From assembly GCA_964057225.1 (NCBI GenBank), contig OZ059894.1, positions 7,037,131-7,101,130 of the forward strand: a DNA stretch of 64,000 nucleotides. Reading direction: 5' to 3'. The DNA comes from Auanema rhodensis. Its lineage: Eukaryota; Nematoda; Chromadorea; Rhabditida; Rhabditidae. Positions 49,444 to 62,741 of the stretch are shown piece by piece (within the stretch, counting starts at the first letter, position 1; each line of letters starts with the position of its first letter). Below the pieces are notes generated by a model. That model was not told the DNA's origin. It made no database searches and worked only from the letters and a program-made list of their open reading frames with translations. A program made the translations under genes and the position numbers.

Positions 49444-52024
49444 CAATACTTAGATTCTCTCTACATATATCATCCTACTCTTCTTCACCTCTTAGTCTAT
49501 TTCTGTCTCTTTCTCTCCTTCTATTTCTTTCATCAAAAGTGGTGCAAATACATATTAGATATATGAACGCCTTACCGGATGGGTAAGCTGCTTGGATTTT
49601 TCAGAAGCCTAAACTTGTCAAGAGAGAAGAAGACTCTATTGAATTAGAAAACACTTGAATCATTTGAGAAAAAGCACAACAAACGAAATAATTACTTTGT
49701 AAAAAGACCAACGTTATAAGACTATAAGATTATATATAACATTTATCTTAAAACTGAATAAGTTAAGTAAAAATTGAGATAATAGATGATGGGAAATGTA
49801 ATGTAATACCAAAAACAACTTCAAATGAGAAGAGACTGGAAGAAGAATGCTGATGAAAGCACCTCAACTGACATCATAAGTTGATGTACTTTTCTGAAGA
49901 AATGCTTGAAGTTTGGACAAAACTATTCATATCAAACAAGAGTTCGAACATGTTCTTCGTCTTTTTCTTTTAGATTAGTTTATATCCAAAAAGCTACAAC
50001 AGAAACAAAATAAGTGCGAATGATGATGGGCTGTCCAGATAACAAAGAGTAGAGTGCCTTGAGCTTTGAAGAATAAGAGAGAGAGAGAAAAGACAAAATG
50101 TTTTTTCATCTTCCACAGATTATAATATTTTTGATTGAGATAGAGAAAAATGCCTATCAACTCGGGGAAGGAAAAGAATGAATTCAGTAAACCTTTGTGG
50201 CCAGCAGTCCACAACTAGTCATTGTAATGCAGATTGATGGTGATTGAATCATCATTGTAGTTGTATTAGTCAGCTTTTCCTGGTTTCTGCAGCAGACTTT
50301 ATTTGATTCCGTCTTTATTTATGAATAGAAGACGAAGAGCTTTCATGCGGATGAGAAAAAAAAATTAATATAGGGAATCAATTGGAGAAAAAATGCTTAA
50401 ACTTTGAACTTTTAGGTTAAAATCTCTTTTTATTTTTCAAGCATTAAAGCATGGCTGCAAAGACGAAAAAGATTAAAGTAATATGAACTTTAAAAGCATT
50501 CTTTTTACAAAAGAAAATGAATTTTGCACCGGAAACTACCTTAACGTGTAGGTTGGCTTCCTATTTTCATGTAAAATAACTTGAATATGCGCATGTGTTT
50601 TGTGGACAAGAGAGGTGGGATGTTGAGAGAAGGAGAGAAAGATAGAGAAAGACAGAAAGATGTGCTACGTCATCCAAACTTCCATTTTTAGACGTCTTCT
50701 GATTTCGTGTCAGACGTGACCGTTATGAGTTGAATGAAGAACATACATATGCTCATAAATGCCCTAGACCATGGAGTATCTTCATGAATATTTGTAAGAT
50801 ACGTCAGAAGCATCACTCAAATGCTGAAGCAGATCTGAGCCAGATGAAATAGCAACATGCGTCTGTCTTGCGTGCCATTTGATTTCAGTTAAACCGTTCA
50901 TCCATGTATCGATAAATAACCAGAATATGATGTCGACATGAAGGTTGCAGAGCAACTCTATTAAAACATTATAATCAACAACAAACACAAGTTGGCATAC
51001 GACCAAATAATCAAAAACTTGCTTGAATATTCAATCTAGAAATATTTATTAAGTGTAGTACATGAACTATTTTTTTAGTTTAATTATATATTTTTAAAAG
51101 TTTCGAATAGAATTGCCGCAAGGCAGACATTCCAATAAGATTTATTTAAATAGGAAGTTCATTACGGTTCGTTTATTATCGAAAATATTTACTTATTTTT
51201 TCTGGAGAAACTCTTGAATCTCATTGAACGTTGTTCAAGCATTTCCATAGCTATCAGCTCTAAAATCTTAACTTGCTCAACAGCAAGCAGAGAAAACTTT
51301 CACGAGGAAGTAAATGAAAATATCTATCATATGAGAAACTTGATGAATTTTGAATATGAATGATGACAAACAGTTTTCAATGTTTGAATGTTTTCATTTA
51401 CCTTTTTCTTTATTTTCATAGCAATTGAAAGCTCTTTATTACTCTCTTCAACCTCTTTTCATAGCATGCAGAGCTGCCAAGTTGTGGTAAACTCATGATT
51501 AATCCTATGCAAAAGTTCTTAAGCTCAGCATGGCTAAGGTAACGCTATGTTACAACAGAACGAAGGAAACAAGCAGTGCAGAGCTGAGTACTTATTTGCA
51601 AAGAAAGCTCCAAATTGTTGCACATTTCATCTCCCCTCAACTCTATTTGTTGTTATTTTTTGAAAATATTTGTTCTAGTGGAAGAAAACATAGCTTCTTC
51701 GAATTATTTATGAGATGCTGATGTTGCAACTAGTTTCACAGAGCAGTTCACATAAATTACAAACAAGAAGACAGAACTCAAAAATTTTTAAAATATGTAT
51801 GTATCTGCTTGGAAATGATGTATATTGTTAACGCCAGTACAATGAAACAGTTGTTGATTCAGGATATTGCAAAACGCGTCAAAGACCTTCTGTAAAAATT
51901 TTAAAAAGGAATTTTTAAAAAAAAAAGAGAAAAAAACAACAACAACAACTGTCTTATGGCTCAGAAGGTATTTAGAGTTGGAAAATTTCACAAAAAAAAC
52001 CACAAATCTAAAGGAATAATTGTG

Positions 52025-52051
52025 ATCATCATCATCATCATCATCATCATC
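52025..52051. repeat. (ATC)9 microsatellite
   Basis: Nine perfect ATC triplets. Confidence 0.95.
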
Positions 52052-52698
52052 TTACAATCATACATGTAATTGTGGTGTCTCTTCTTTCTTCCGATGATTT
52101 CATTAATGGCGAGGACAGTTTATCAGAAGTAGATTAGGAGAACACATCGAAAATGGTAGTAGGACACGAGAAGACCTTGAAATATTCCGGGGTGTGGACA
52201 CACGAGTATCGAGAAACAGAATACAGACGATGGAGTAAGAATGGGTTGAAATCAGATTGAAATCATCTCAAAATCATTACCCATATTACATAGCCGACAG
52301 GCTGTTTCCTTTCTTTTCTTTGTTTTGTTTTTATTTTTGAAAAAAGTTTTTTTGCTGTTCAAATTGTAGTTGGGCTTGATATCATGCATTCTTTTTCATC
52401 CAGATGCTTCGTCATGCCACGTAAATCGTTTTTTTCAAAGTTTAATCCTCATTCCTTCTTAACGTCTCGGATCAAAAATTGAGGCGAAAAAATGAGATTC
52501 GAAATAAATTTTCAGATTTCGGCCACTGACAAATCGTTTCTCTTTCAATTCTCCTGTCACTGACTCGCTGTTGTTCATCTTATCTTTGAGATCGATCCTC
52601 ATCAACACCTTGTAACCCGATTACCTTTCCAGATTCATATTGAGCCCAAAAAGTTTGGAAACAAGTGTTCGAAAGGAAAAACATTTCATTTTATTTTA

Positions 52699-55600
52699 AT
52701 GTTAGCTTCGAATATGCGGCTCTTGTTTGTCGCTTCTGTATTAATTTGTAAGTTTGATTATTAAATTAAAGCTAAGTTCTTTATTTCTGTTTCAGTTTTA
52801 GCAGATGGCCAACAATATCAGCCTTCGTACGGTAAGCTTATTTAGTTTATTTCCCAAATTTCAAGAAAAACGACAATTTCAACATGAAAGGTTTTGAATA
52901 ATTTTTACAGTTATGTCTTCTTCATGGTCTATGTGGTCTCCGTGGTCATTTTGCTCTCATGGTGTGATGATTCGAGTTCGAGCCTGTTCAACCGTTCGTG
53001 GATTCAAATGTATAGGACATAACAAGGTAGCATTTCTTCCCATTGAAACCTTTTTCTACCATTTTTTTTGCAAAAAAAGAATTTCGGAGTCTTTTAAGTT
53101 GATTTCAATGTGTGCTGTAGTTAAGCACATCCAAGGTCATTTCTACTCGGCGCCAACTTCACTGACCCACTATACGATCTAGGTTTTGAAACAGCTGATT
53201 AGTGACCGAGAAACATGTCAAAACGTTTAAAGTTCCGATAATTATCTGTATTGAGGAAAATAATCAAAACAAAACTTGTCGAAAAACTGTTTCTATGCCT
53301 TAGCCTCCTGTTTTAGGAATTCCAATCATGTGATTCAAGAGCAAGTAATCCCAAAAACTTGGATTACAGCAGTGAAGAAAATGATCGGTAGTGATAAACC
53401 TAATAGTTTAAACAATAAACTGAATCTTTATTTCAGCGAACTTGCGATGCATCAACTTTATGATGATTACGATAGCAATTCATCTCCACATACTAAAACA
53501 CCAACAGGTATGTTTCAAATTTTATTTTCAACCTTTAAATTCTTTTCTATTTTCTTGTAGAAACTAGTAAAGGATCTCTCCGTACAAGAAGACCTAAAGT
53601 TTATACAACTTCACCAGCTTTAACAACAACTACTACTATTTCAACCACAACTACAGCTACAACTACTACCACAACTACTACTCCTGTACCACAAACAGTT
53701 ACAACTACTACTGAAGCACCTACTACAGCTTCTGTCGAAGTTTTGAGTTCGGAAGAAAGTGACTCAGGTAAGAAATATACAGTAATTATCTTATTTGAAC
53801 TCAATTTTGTTTTTAGATATCTCGGATTTAGCGATCTTACATAACAACATGAAGTTCAATATAAAGCCTTCTGATGTAGAAATAAGCGGAGATCCTACAG
53901 TTGAAGTAGAACTACTTACCCCAGCTATTGGAAAAGTTGTTGAACCAACAACTTTGGCGGTAAGCATTACGATTTATCAATTTTTGATCCAATGATTATC
54001 TTACAGACTCCTAGCACTAAAGCTCGTCGTTATTTCAAGGCTTCCTATGTCACAAAGGCACCAGTTGTAGCCACAATCCCACCCCAACAACCGTAAGCAT
54101 AGTATTATAAGCTTCATCTATCATTGAGTTTCAGACAACCTAGATTAAAGTTTGTTCAAGCTATACGTGATCGTGAATGGGCCCAAGGTACAACTACAGC
54201 AGAACCTATTGAAGTAGGATTAACATGCAACCTTTCTGTTGAAAATGTAGAAACAATTTCAGATAACAAGCAGAAGCGAATTTGAATATAACAGTCATGA
54301 ATTTGAACTAGCTGCTCCACAAAGGAAGAGTTACCCTATTGTGACTGATAGCGATGTATTCGATCAGCCTGAAACAAAGGTTTCGGACGAAGCTCAAGTA
54401 CATAACATCGAGAATCAGGAAAAAAAACATAGAGCGGAACCAAACGAAGGAACATTTTCATTGAATAGCTGGGGAGCTAACGATATTCAAGAAAGTAACG
54501 ATGAACCTGTAGAAATAGTTCAAGCCGTTCAACCTACTACAACCACAACAACAACATCTACGACAACGACACCTGAAACAACTTCAACGACCACCACAGA
54601 AGCTCCAGCCCCCCCTGTTATTTTTGATATAGAAAGTGGAATTATGGAAGAAATAACAACTACAGCTAAACCCCACCATGTACGCAAACTGAAAAATAAA
54701 GGAAAAAAGAGTAGATTAGCTAGGTTAGTAGTTTTAAATAGCTTTTAATTAAGCTAAAAATTCTTTTCAGACTTAGACGTTTGAATGAAAGAGCCAAAAT
54801 AAGAACTTTAGCAGTCATTGCTACTCAAAAGGTACAAACATATTGAATAATATCAATTTGTAAAACCCTTGCTGTTTCAGAATAGATTTAATTCTGGAGA
54901 AGTGAAGCCAAAAGAAACTGTGCCAGAAAATACTGTAACTATTCTTTTTTTGTGATAACAGGAACTCTCTTTGTATTTCAGGATAACAGCCTTGTTGATG
55001 GACAAATCGAAGATGAAAATATTACTGAAGATGATGTAAGTTATTTGAAATATATTAAAGTTTATGAACAACCGCTCATGACTGTGTAGTTTCTAAAAAT
55101 AATTCAAACAAAGTCACATGGTTTTGACGTGAATTACAGATCGCATTTAGGAAATAATTGCTTTTTCAGATGCTCTCAGGAGATACTGCTAGAGCTTTGT
55201 CTTGGCTATTGGCTAACATGACAGCTTCTGTTGATGACAATGACGAAGTTCCCATTGCCGATTCTATTCAATTAGAAAAAATTATAAATCAGCCATCATC
55301 TTTTTCTATATCTGTAAGTTATTAGACTTCTTTTTTGTTTTCATACGTTTCATTCAGAAAGTTGAAGATGATGGAGCTTCATCGTTCCAAGGCCAGTTCT
55401 CTGAGCCCCTCTCAACATCAGAATTATCTCAATCGGAGGCAAAGCCTGAAATCAGCGAATTGCAGACATCTGATGTAGATGATGAAGGTAGCTTGGCAAA
55501 TATTCTATCCTTTCTAACGATATTACGTCACTGAACTAATTCCAATTCAACTCAATTTCTTCAGAAATGTGGTCAGGATGGTCAGGTTGGTCCTCATGCA

Positions 55601-56056
55601 ACTGCGGGTTTGCATACCGGAAAAGAACATGCATCTCAAGTACGTTTTCATTGACAACTCCTACTGATCAAACATCCCAACGTTTTTACAAATAACATTT
55701 GTTTCTCATAATATGCGAAACAAGCAAGCAAGTTCATTAAAATTCATTTATTAATTGATTCATAGTGTATGCTGCTATCGAAGATTCATATATAGTTAGC
55801 GCTTGAGTAATTATACTTTCATTAACGTTTTAGTTATTGATATACACAAAGTTACTTGAAAAAGGAAATATCATCGCAATTTCGTTAGCAAAACTAGAAA
55901 AACTAATCGAAATGGACCAAATGAAATTGAAATACATGTACTTCACAACACTCAGACGAGATTATTATCTTTTCAGAAACAGTGAAATGTGACGAGCCTA
56001 CCCAGTTCGAGAAAAAGACTTGTGAATCTGTGATGGATAACTGTGAGCAACGCTAA
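52699..56056 (+). CDS. Secreted Thr-rich protein with two thrombospondin type 1 repeats
   Basis: Seventeen exons give 638 residues. They are 52699-52747, 52796-52831, 52911-53026, 53317-53387, 53437-53507, 53561-53767, 53817-53959, 54007-54092, 54135-54213, 54263-54723, 54771-54831, 54881-54934, 54982-55035, 55170-55313, 55358-55487, 55565-55639, 55977-56056. A signal peptide (start at 52699 or the in-frame ATG at 52714) is followed by a TSR module with WSMWSPWSFC (residues 34-43). A long middle carries two Thr-rich, mucin-like stretches in exons 6 and 10 that are likely O-glycosylated. A second TSR (WSGWSGWSSC, residues 590-599) then leads to a Cys-containing end. No membrane span is seen, so it is probably an extracellular matrix or cell-surface ligand; TSR proteins often guide cells or axons. 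The 49-nt intron 54214-54262 was chosen because it removes an in-frame stop and keeps the frame. It is not assigned to a named family. Confidence 0.85.
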
Positions 56057-57297
56057 TCATATTCAGTTCTTTTATTTTTCTTAACATCTCATTGAGTCTT
56101 CTCATTGATATTCTCATATCATATATCACTTTGTCATTCAATACTGAACTAGAACTTCTTTTCGTTTTTGCCGTCAAATTCGAATATAATTCTGCTCTCA
56201 ATACTTGATACTATGGGTACTACTATGCTCTATATGTTTTTAAAAATTATTATTTTTTTCTGTTAATCATGCAATACATACAGATAACTTCAGTTGCATG
56301 GTCTTGTTGACGTCATGAACAGTTTCATGACTTTCTCATATTCCTTCCTCTCAACTATCTTTCTATCCTCCTCACTGTTTTTCCAGGAAAAGTTTATTTA
56401 TAAGGAAAGAGAATTGTTTTTATTAATATACATCATTACTAACATCGTCATCTTCTTCTCTACTCTATTCGTCCCTTCAACCCTTCCACCAACAAATATT
56501 GTTCCAGACATCAGATTCTGTCTCTAGATCACTTTGTACTTACTGTCATAATCTTTATGATTTAATAAAATATTATTCATTTATATAACCATTTTAGTTA
56601 GCCTAATACTTACATGTCATATCTGGCTTACTGTGAAGCAATTTTTTCCGATAAAAAAATGTTTACACTTCTCCTTGTTGTCCCTAATCGTACGTTAGCC
56701 AATGCAATAACTTGGCTAATCTAGACATACACAGGTCATCAAACGAATTTCAATTCATTCAACTAATTATCATCAACATCTTCCCCGCCTGTTAACTCGT
56801 TCGATTCATCAGTATTGATCTATCATCATCACACATTATCTCCGAAATTGCCAAGTACATTGCGATTCCTTCAAAGATTTGACCTAAGAGAGAAATGGAA
56901 TTTGGGACACAAAACGCTTACAACTAGCATTCAAAGACAAATTAAATGATTAAGAGAAGTCAAATCTTTTTCTTTTGTTTAATCTTCAAAAGAGAAATTA
57001 TGATTCTTCTTCTTGAAATAGTAACGAGAAAAAAATATTATTTGAAGATTGAAGATAAAAAAATGAAAAGGTTAGAACATGTAATATAGAAAGAACCTAT
57101 TATAATAGACAAGAGATTATTAAATCCTAAATCCTTGTAATCAACCAATGTGTCGGTAGCATAAGCCGACATAAGTATGTATATGTATATTCTATAAATT
57201 ATTATAAAAGACATATATCTATCGATATTTATATATTTCGGCTTCTTCTTCTCCATCTTCTTCATTGTTTTCTATTTTACTTAATAATATTTGGAGA
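56057..57297. other. Intergenic, 3' region of TSR gene
   Basis: Contains the likely 3' UTR of the TSR gene and the promoter of the eight-cysteine gene. The hydrophobic frame 56,294-56,527 is pyrimidine-rich and has no supporting splice or family feature. Confidence 0.4.
56564..56569 (+). terminator. Candidate polyadenylation signal AATAAA
   Basis: The first canonical AATAAA downstream of the thrombospondin-repeat gene, about 500 bp after its stop. Confidence 0.3.
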
Positions 57298-58054
57298 ATG
57301 TTTAATCATCATAAACATACCAATACTATAATTATCTATATCTTCATACTATCAGCCGTTTCGATTGTAAAATCAGATCTGAAGCCTGATTGTACGAAGG
57401 AGTTGTATAACAACGTTACTGGAACTGAATGTAAAGATGATTTTCCTTATGAAGGCATTCAATGTTCTATTGAAAGTAACACATATCTATGCAATTACTG
57501 AATGCCTTCAGATGATATTTCAGATGATTATGAATATTCATTTCAACAAGATAATCGTTTGAGTTTTGAGACTTTTTGTTATTTCTTTAATAATTGTCAA
57601 TATTATGTGAATGTAAGTGATATATAATATATAAAATATTAATTTAATTATATTTTTAGGCAAATGAAACATGTTGTAATACAATATGGTGTCTATTACA
57701 TTCAAGCTTCTTCAATAATTATAAAGATATAATCAATGAACTTCCCCATAATTTGAAAAAAATTCAAAAGAATTCATCAAACATTTTCACAAAAGTAAAG
57801 TTATTTCTCTGAAAATATCTTTATTCATTTTATCAATATAGAAAGAACAAATAGATATTTCAAAAATGATCAAAAAACTTCAAAATGGACTATATACTGT
57901 TGAAGTTTTCAAGTTTGGTCTACCTCATACAGAAGCTGTTTTTCTTAGCATCCTGAGAAATCTTCCACAACTTCATGAAAGAGTTTGTTCTCATTATTTA
58001 TTCTTTCTTTTTATATTTAATATATTTTTCTAGATATCCAAAAAGTCTGAGTGA
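57298..58054 (+). CDS. Secreted eight-cysteine protein
   Basis: Five exons (57298-57475, 57524-57612, 57660-57794, 57842-57982, 58034-58054) give 187 residues. A signal peptide (IIIYIFILSAVSIVKS) is followed by eight cysteines in the N-terminal half (PDCTK, TECKD, IQCSI, TFCYF, NNCQY, ETCCN, IWCLL), then a helical, Lys-rich C-terminal half. The spacing recalls nematode secreted Cys-rich families such as DUF19/T20D4.11-like proteins, but I cannot confirm this. Read without splicing, exon 1 meets a TGA at 57,499; the 48-nt intron 57476-57523 with GT and TTTCAG ends removes it in phase. The stop is 364 bp from the convergent channel gene's stop. Confidence 0.7.
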
Positions 58055-58418
58055 TATTGTCATTCAAGTATATTGAGGCATGCACATTCAGAGTTCTTCG
58101 TCCTTTCTTCTAGAATTTAATATAAGAGACGACAAATAACAGAAATTGATTCATTCAAACTATTAAAAACATATTTATCATTACACAAAATAAAATAAAT
58201 GAAATTCATAATAAAGATATGGCTGTACTCGTTATCAATAGGCAACTAAACGACATTTTTACAAATTATTTCAAACACGAAAAACATACATGTATATTCA
58301 AATAGTTAACACCTTGAATACATTATTTTTTTTTTGCAAAAACAAAAGATCAATTTAATTTATTTTTTCTTTAAAATATTATTTTTCTTTGAAATGCTTT
58401 TACAGTTGAAGAGATTTT

Positions 58419-59258
58419 TTACATGTTTATGGCACTTCTTGTTGCTCTATAATTTTCGTAGAGGTAATAAACCCAATAAAACAAATTCAGAATACAAAAT
58501 GACACCGGGAATATCTTTCTGAATAATAGAATTTGTGCAAATTATGCTTTTAAATTAAAGACTTACCTACAGTACCTATCGATAACTTCTGCTGTCCACT
58601 TCTCTTCCACTTCTGATTCCTCATTCAACAAACCAAATGAAGCTAAAGCGTGTAGAGATTCGAATACGCTGTTAACCTGGAGAATAAACTTAATCATAAT
58701 CCAAATTTAATTAATTTCAAGTTGTGAAGTCATGTTGCTAAGCTTATAAACTAACTTGATTACGTTCTACCATTCGCGGATCTCCATTTCTCTCCTAAAT
58801 AAGCAAAATAATCTGTTTCTATATGTTTATGAACATAAATATATTTTAATATTATCATAATCAAACTTACAATATCTGATTTAGTTTGTTGGGACTCTAA
58901 TTCAACTAGTGTATCGTTTGAAACAGCTGTTGCTCCATAGTTGGCTCCATAATTCTTATTTGTCTTCCTTCTGATTGATTGTATCAATGAAAATATTGAA
59001 AGAAAAAGCATTTCATTTACTTGGCGTTCTGTTTTGTTTGTAATAACTTGATTCTTTCTTTCTTCTTTATAGCATGTTCTTTACGTAGTTTTTGTCTGTT
59101 TGTTGCCTCCAGGTAGCACACGAAAGCAACTTCCATCATAGTCAGAAAGATAAATCTGTGAAGAAATACATACACATGCATATAGTATATGTATATGAAT
59201 TAATATTTGAGTATATATATGAGCATAATGTATTGAACCAAATGACTTTTTCTCTCTC

Positions 59259-59305
<47 letters not shown>

Positions 59306-61248
59306 CTTGAATAGCTAAAACATGAGAAAATATAAACTTTCGCACTTCTCGTAAAATAGGGTTAGCATCTCATTTGCATACATATTTTGAAGCTCTTGAA
59401 ATTGATTGACGTAACGTTCACGTAATTTTTCATTTCATTTCTTGCACTACAGGAAGTCAGGTTGCATCGGCTGTCATGCTCTATTTATATAAATTTTGTT
59501 TAAATATATTTTAATATTTCTTCTTATTTGGTAATTATTATTATTAAAGCTATTCACCCTGTAGTTAATACCATATAGACATCTAAAGACTTCACATAGC
59601 CAACCTTCGGTAAGCTTTTCGCCACGTTTCCATACTAAATACGGGAAATATGCATATATAATATTTCAAAATGAATTGAATGAGAAAAAAATACCTGAAA
59701 TGTCAAAGCCATTAATGAGCTAACACCTAACGTAATTCGAGCAGGTAATGCTTTCAAATCAATCCAAAACGAGACAAATGAGAGAAAGACAGAAGCATAG
59801 GTTGGCATATACATTTGCAGTATATAAAATCCATAAGCTCTTGAAAACGTAAATGATACTGTTAGCTGAAATTAGAAGAAAATAAATCATCCAAATCAAT
59901 AAGCTTCAACGTAATTTTGGATAAAAAACATTTTTTGGATTCAATGCAAAATATATGATATGGTCCCACCTGATCCCATTGCCCTGCTGCATATTCGAAA
60001 TTATTTTTTGTCCATTGAAGACCATACAAAGTAAAATCGGCTAGTTTTGACTTTGCTATTGAAAACACCTTAAGAGTATGTATAGTAAAAAGAGATCATT
60101 ATGTTTGTTTATTTATTTTTCTCATTATTATTCTCATTTTATTTTAGCATTTAAAATTGTTATGAATAACTTCTTTCTTTCGTTAGTTTTTTTTTCTAAT
60201 TTTTTATTCAGAAAAAAAGGACAAATTAACATACAGGGCTCCATTCACGCCAATTCAGAATAACTTTTGCAGCATTGTAAGCATAACTTTCAATAACCAA
60301 CTCGCAAACCTTAAAAACAGAAACATATAACCTTATTATAACTATGTTTCTTCTTCAATTATATGATAAGGAAATAAACTTTATTTTTAAATTAATGTAC
60401 CATTACATCCATTGGAAATAGCACCAGATCCACAATGCAAGGACTTTGAACTTGTAGTCTATAGTTTACCTGGAAGGCGAAAAACATCTGATCGTTGTAA
60501 ATTACTTCCTCTCAATCTTACCCAAACTGTTCCGTTCGGAAAAACCATCAAAAAAATATTTGGAGTCGGGGACGAGTGAATTTCTGTTTTTTTGGAATTG
60601 ACAAAGCATACATTAGGCGACCATAAACGATCGATCATCTGAAGTCATATGCAAATAAGATAAATGTCCTGAGTTAAAGCTGGTGAAAAATAAAGAATAT
60701 GAAAATAGACATAGGAGAAACGTAAAGTAAAAAGGATAATAGAAAAAAGGAAAAGAAAATGAATTTTTTCACTTCAAAAAGAAAAGAAGAAGAAGAATCG
60801 TTCACCTGATATCCAAGTGATAAATTTGCCAAACATGGTGTTAAGTGATCAAATCTCAATCGAGGATCGTGCCATATTTGACTAAAAGGCAAATTTAAAA
60901 ATCCAGGAATATTATTCAATACTAACCTGAATAGGAGATCAAGCTTAAAGCTAGCAGTAATCTCAGATATCTGATCTATATTCTGAATGACAAATTCTAT
61001 GTTCACAACTGTAGCATTTTTTGATGGCAACATCTGCTTGTTGTAGCCGCTTTCGAACAACTGATCAAGTACGTGCTGAGAAATATCTGCTTCCGAATTA
61101 GATTCACTGAAACACGAGTTACGACAAATGATTTCTGATCGAATGATCTCAAGAAATAGAATTTGAGTAGTTACCTGCATAAATCATCCGTTTTCATAAA
61201 AGCCATATGTGCTTGACCTATTGAAAATATTAATGTAACTAAATTCAT
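58419..61248 (-). CDS. Cys-loop anion channel subunit
   Basis: Fourteen exons (61248-61175, 61106-60927, 60881-60806, 60638-60522, 60469-60401, 60309-60235, 60068-59970, 59865-59695, 59634-59558, 59155-59021, 58970-58871, 58794-58756, 58676-58567, 58518-58419) give 473 residues. A short signal sequence is followed by the ligand-binding domain ([29 protein letters not shown]), Cys loop Cys160-Cys174 with FPMD, M1, M2 with PAR (residues 271-273) and M3 continuing [12 protein letters not shown]. The cytoplasmic loop is short and basic, and M4 lies in the last exon. It is an anion-type pentameric ligand-gated channel; the ligand is unknown and loop C has no second Cys pair. An extra pair, Cys101 and Cys121, has the same spacing as in the channel at 36.5 kb, so the two are close paralogues. 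Unlike that one it has no EGF module. The intron at 59,156-59,557 contains a (CT)n tract. Confidence 0.9.
59258..59303. repeat. (CT)n microsatellite in channel intron
   Basis: About 46 bp of CT on the plus strand (GA on the sense strand of the channel gene), inside the intron within the M3 coding region. Confidence 0.95.
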
Positions 61249-62741
61249 TTTCAGTAGAATGGCATCATTAAACTGACGGTACAGTCATCATACTTCTGAA
61301 AAAATTGAAAATACGGTCAATACTACAAGATTAATGCTTCGAAGAATAAAGCGTATTAAAAATTATATTTTTAAGCATTACTTTACAAAGCTTGCATGAT
61401 ACGAAAATTTAAAAATAATTTTAAACATGAAAATTTATGAAAAAAATGCTCTCTCTAGAACGTTTCGCTGATGGACAGCTGATGAACAGTGCAGAAGAAG
61501 ATTATATAAAGTTATGAAAGGGGAAAAAGCACATTTGCCACAGGATTACGCGAGGAAGTTCAGCGACTTCCATTTGGACGACGAAGACATTCGTTTCCTA
61601 CTAGCTTCTGCTTCTCTCTGTCTTTTAAACGTACAACTTACTCTCTTTTCACCTCTCTATCTCTTTTCTATTTATTTTTGTTTCTCTCTCTCCCCCTTCT
61701 TTCTTTTTCTTTCCCTCTCTCTTTAAAAATATTCACTTATTCATTATCTCTCTCACCCTCTCTCAAGAATTGCAAAAATTCAGAAAAAGATATTTGGCAA
61801 ACTATCCAAATTCAGTGAATCACTATATACGGTGAAACTTTTTCGCGTTAAAAGTCACGAATTTTTGCAAATATGATCATCAACATGATGAACATTGGAA
61901 TTGCCACATGTCCAATTGAGGGTCATATATGAGAACGTATGAATAGAATTATATATTACCTCCATGAACAACGTAGCATAAATTTGAATGTTTTTCAAAA
62001 GTTTTAGCATATCTTCATAAAAAGGTAGTAGCTACTATAATCTACACATTCATAACCAACATGATCATGCGTTTTGGATGATACCACTTTGTTTTATGGC
62101 TTAAAAACTCGCAACTTTAGTCAAATATGTGAATACCATGATACTTGTTGTGCATTGAGCTTGTTAGAGCATAAATGAAACTATGAATTTCATATTCACT
62201 GCTAGTTACAATAGCATGAAAGATATCTACTTCGCTCATTTTTTATTATGTGCGACAAAGCCGAATGGCGAAAATCATTGAGACAAATCTCATGTAACTT
62301 TATTACAAAAGAACATAGAACAGAAATATTCAGAGGGTACATTGAATATATCAAACTAATGCCAATTCATCTAAAATTTCAAACCTAAAACAACAACAAT
62401 GTAATGATCTTCGAGACCCGTACTAGCAGCGATTAAGTCAGTTAAATTCATATATTTCTAATTTTGATTATAAAATGCGTGCTACGTCGTACAAGTAAAC
62501 TACTTTCTTAAGAAAGTAAATAAAAACTATTTAAGGAAAGGGCAGTTATGCTCTATCTCTGAAATTCAAACGACGTGCACTGAGTAGGAAATAAGCAGCA
62601 GTGCAGCAGCAACTGGTCGTCGTGGATCTGACAGCATTCTCAGACATATGCTGACTAGATGAAGGAAATGAGGAGCACAACTGAAGAATAAAGGACATGG
62701 GCACAAAAGTGATGAAGCTAGCCGAGGCAGTCATTCGATGG
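61249..62741. other. Intergenic region
   Basis: Promoter side of the channel gene and 3' side of the SDHAF3-like gene. A pyrimidine-rich tract lies at 61,610-61,770. No coding exon or RNA gene was supported; short open frames here lack splice or family evidence. Confidence 0.45.

Larger units (their letters stand above)
47896..52698. other. Gene-poor intergenic region
   Basis: AT-rich with GA- and CT-biased patches. It holds a (CT)n tract at 49,361-49,443 and (ATC)9 at 52,025-52,051. I see no credible exon. The last kilobase should contain the promoter of the thrombospondin-repeat gene. Confidence 0.5.

Noticed and set aside
53601-53804. Valine-rich minus-strand frame
   Set aside because: Antisense shadow of the Thr-rich exon of the thrombospondin-repeat gene.
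57499-57501. In-frame TGA as possible selenocysteine or pseudogene mark
   Set aside because: A normal 48-nt GT-AG intron removes it in phase; no selenocysteine element was sought or needed.
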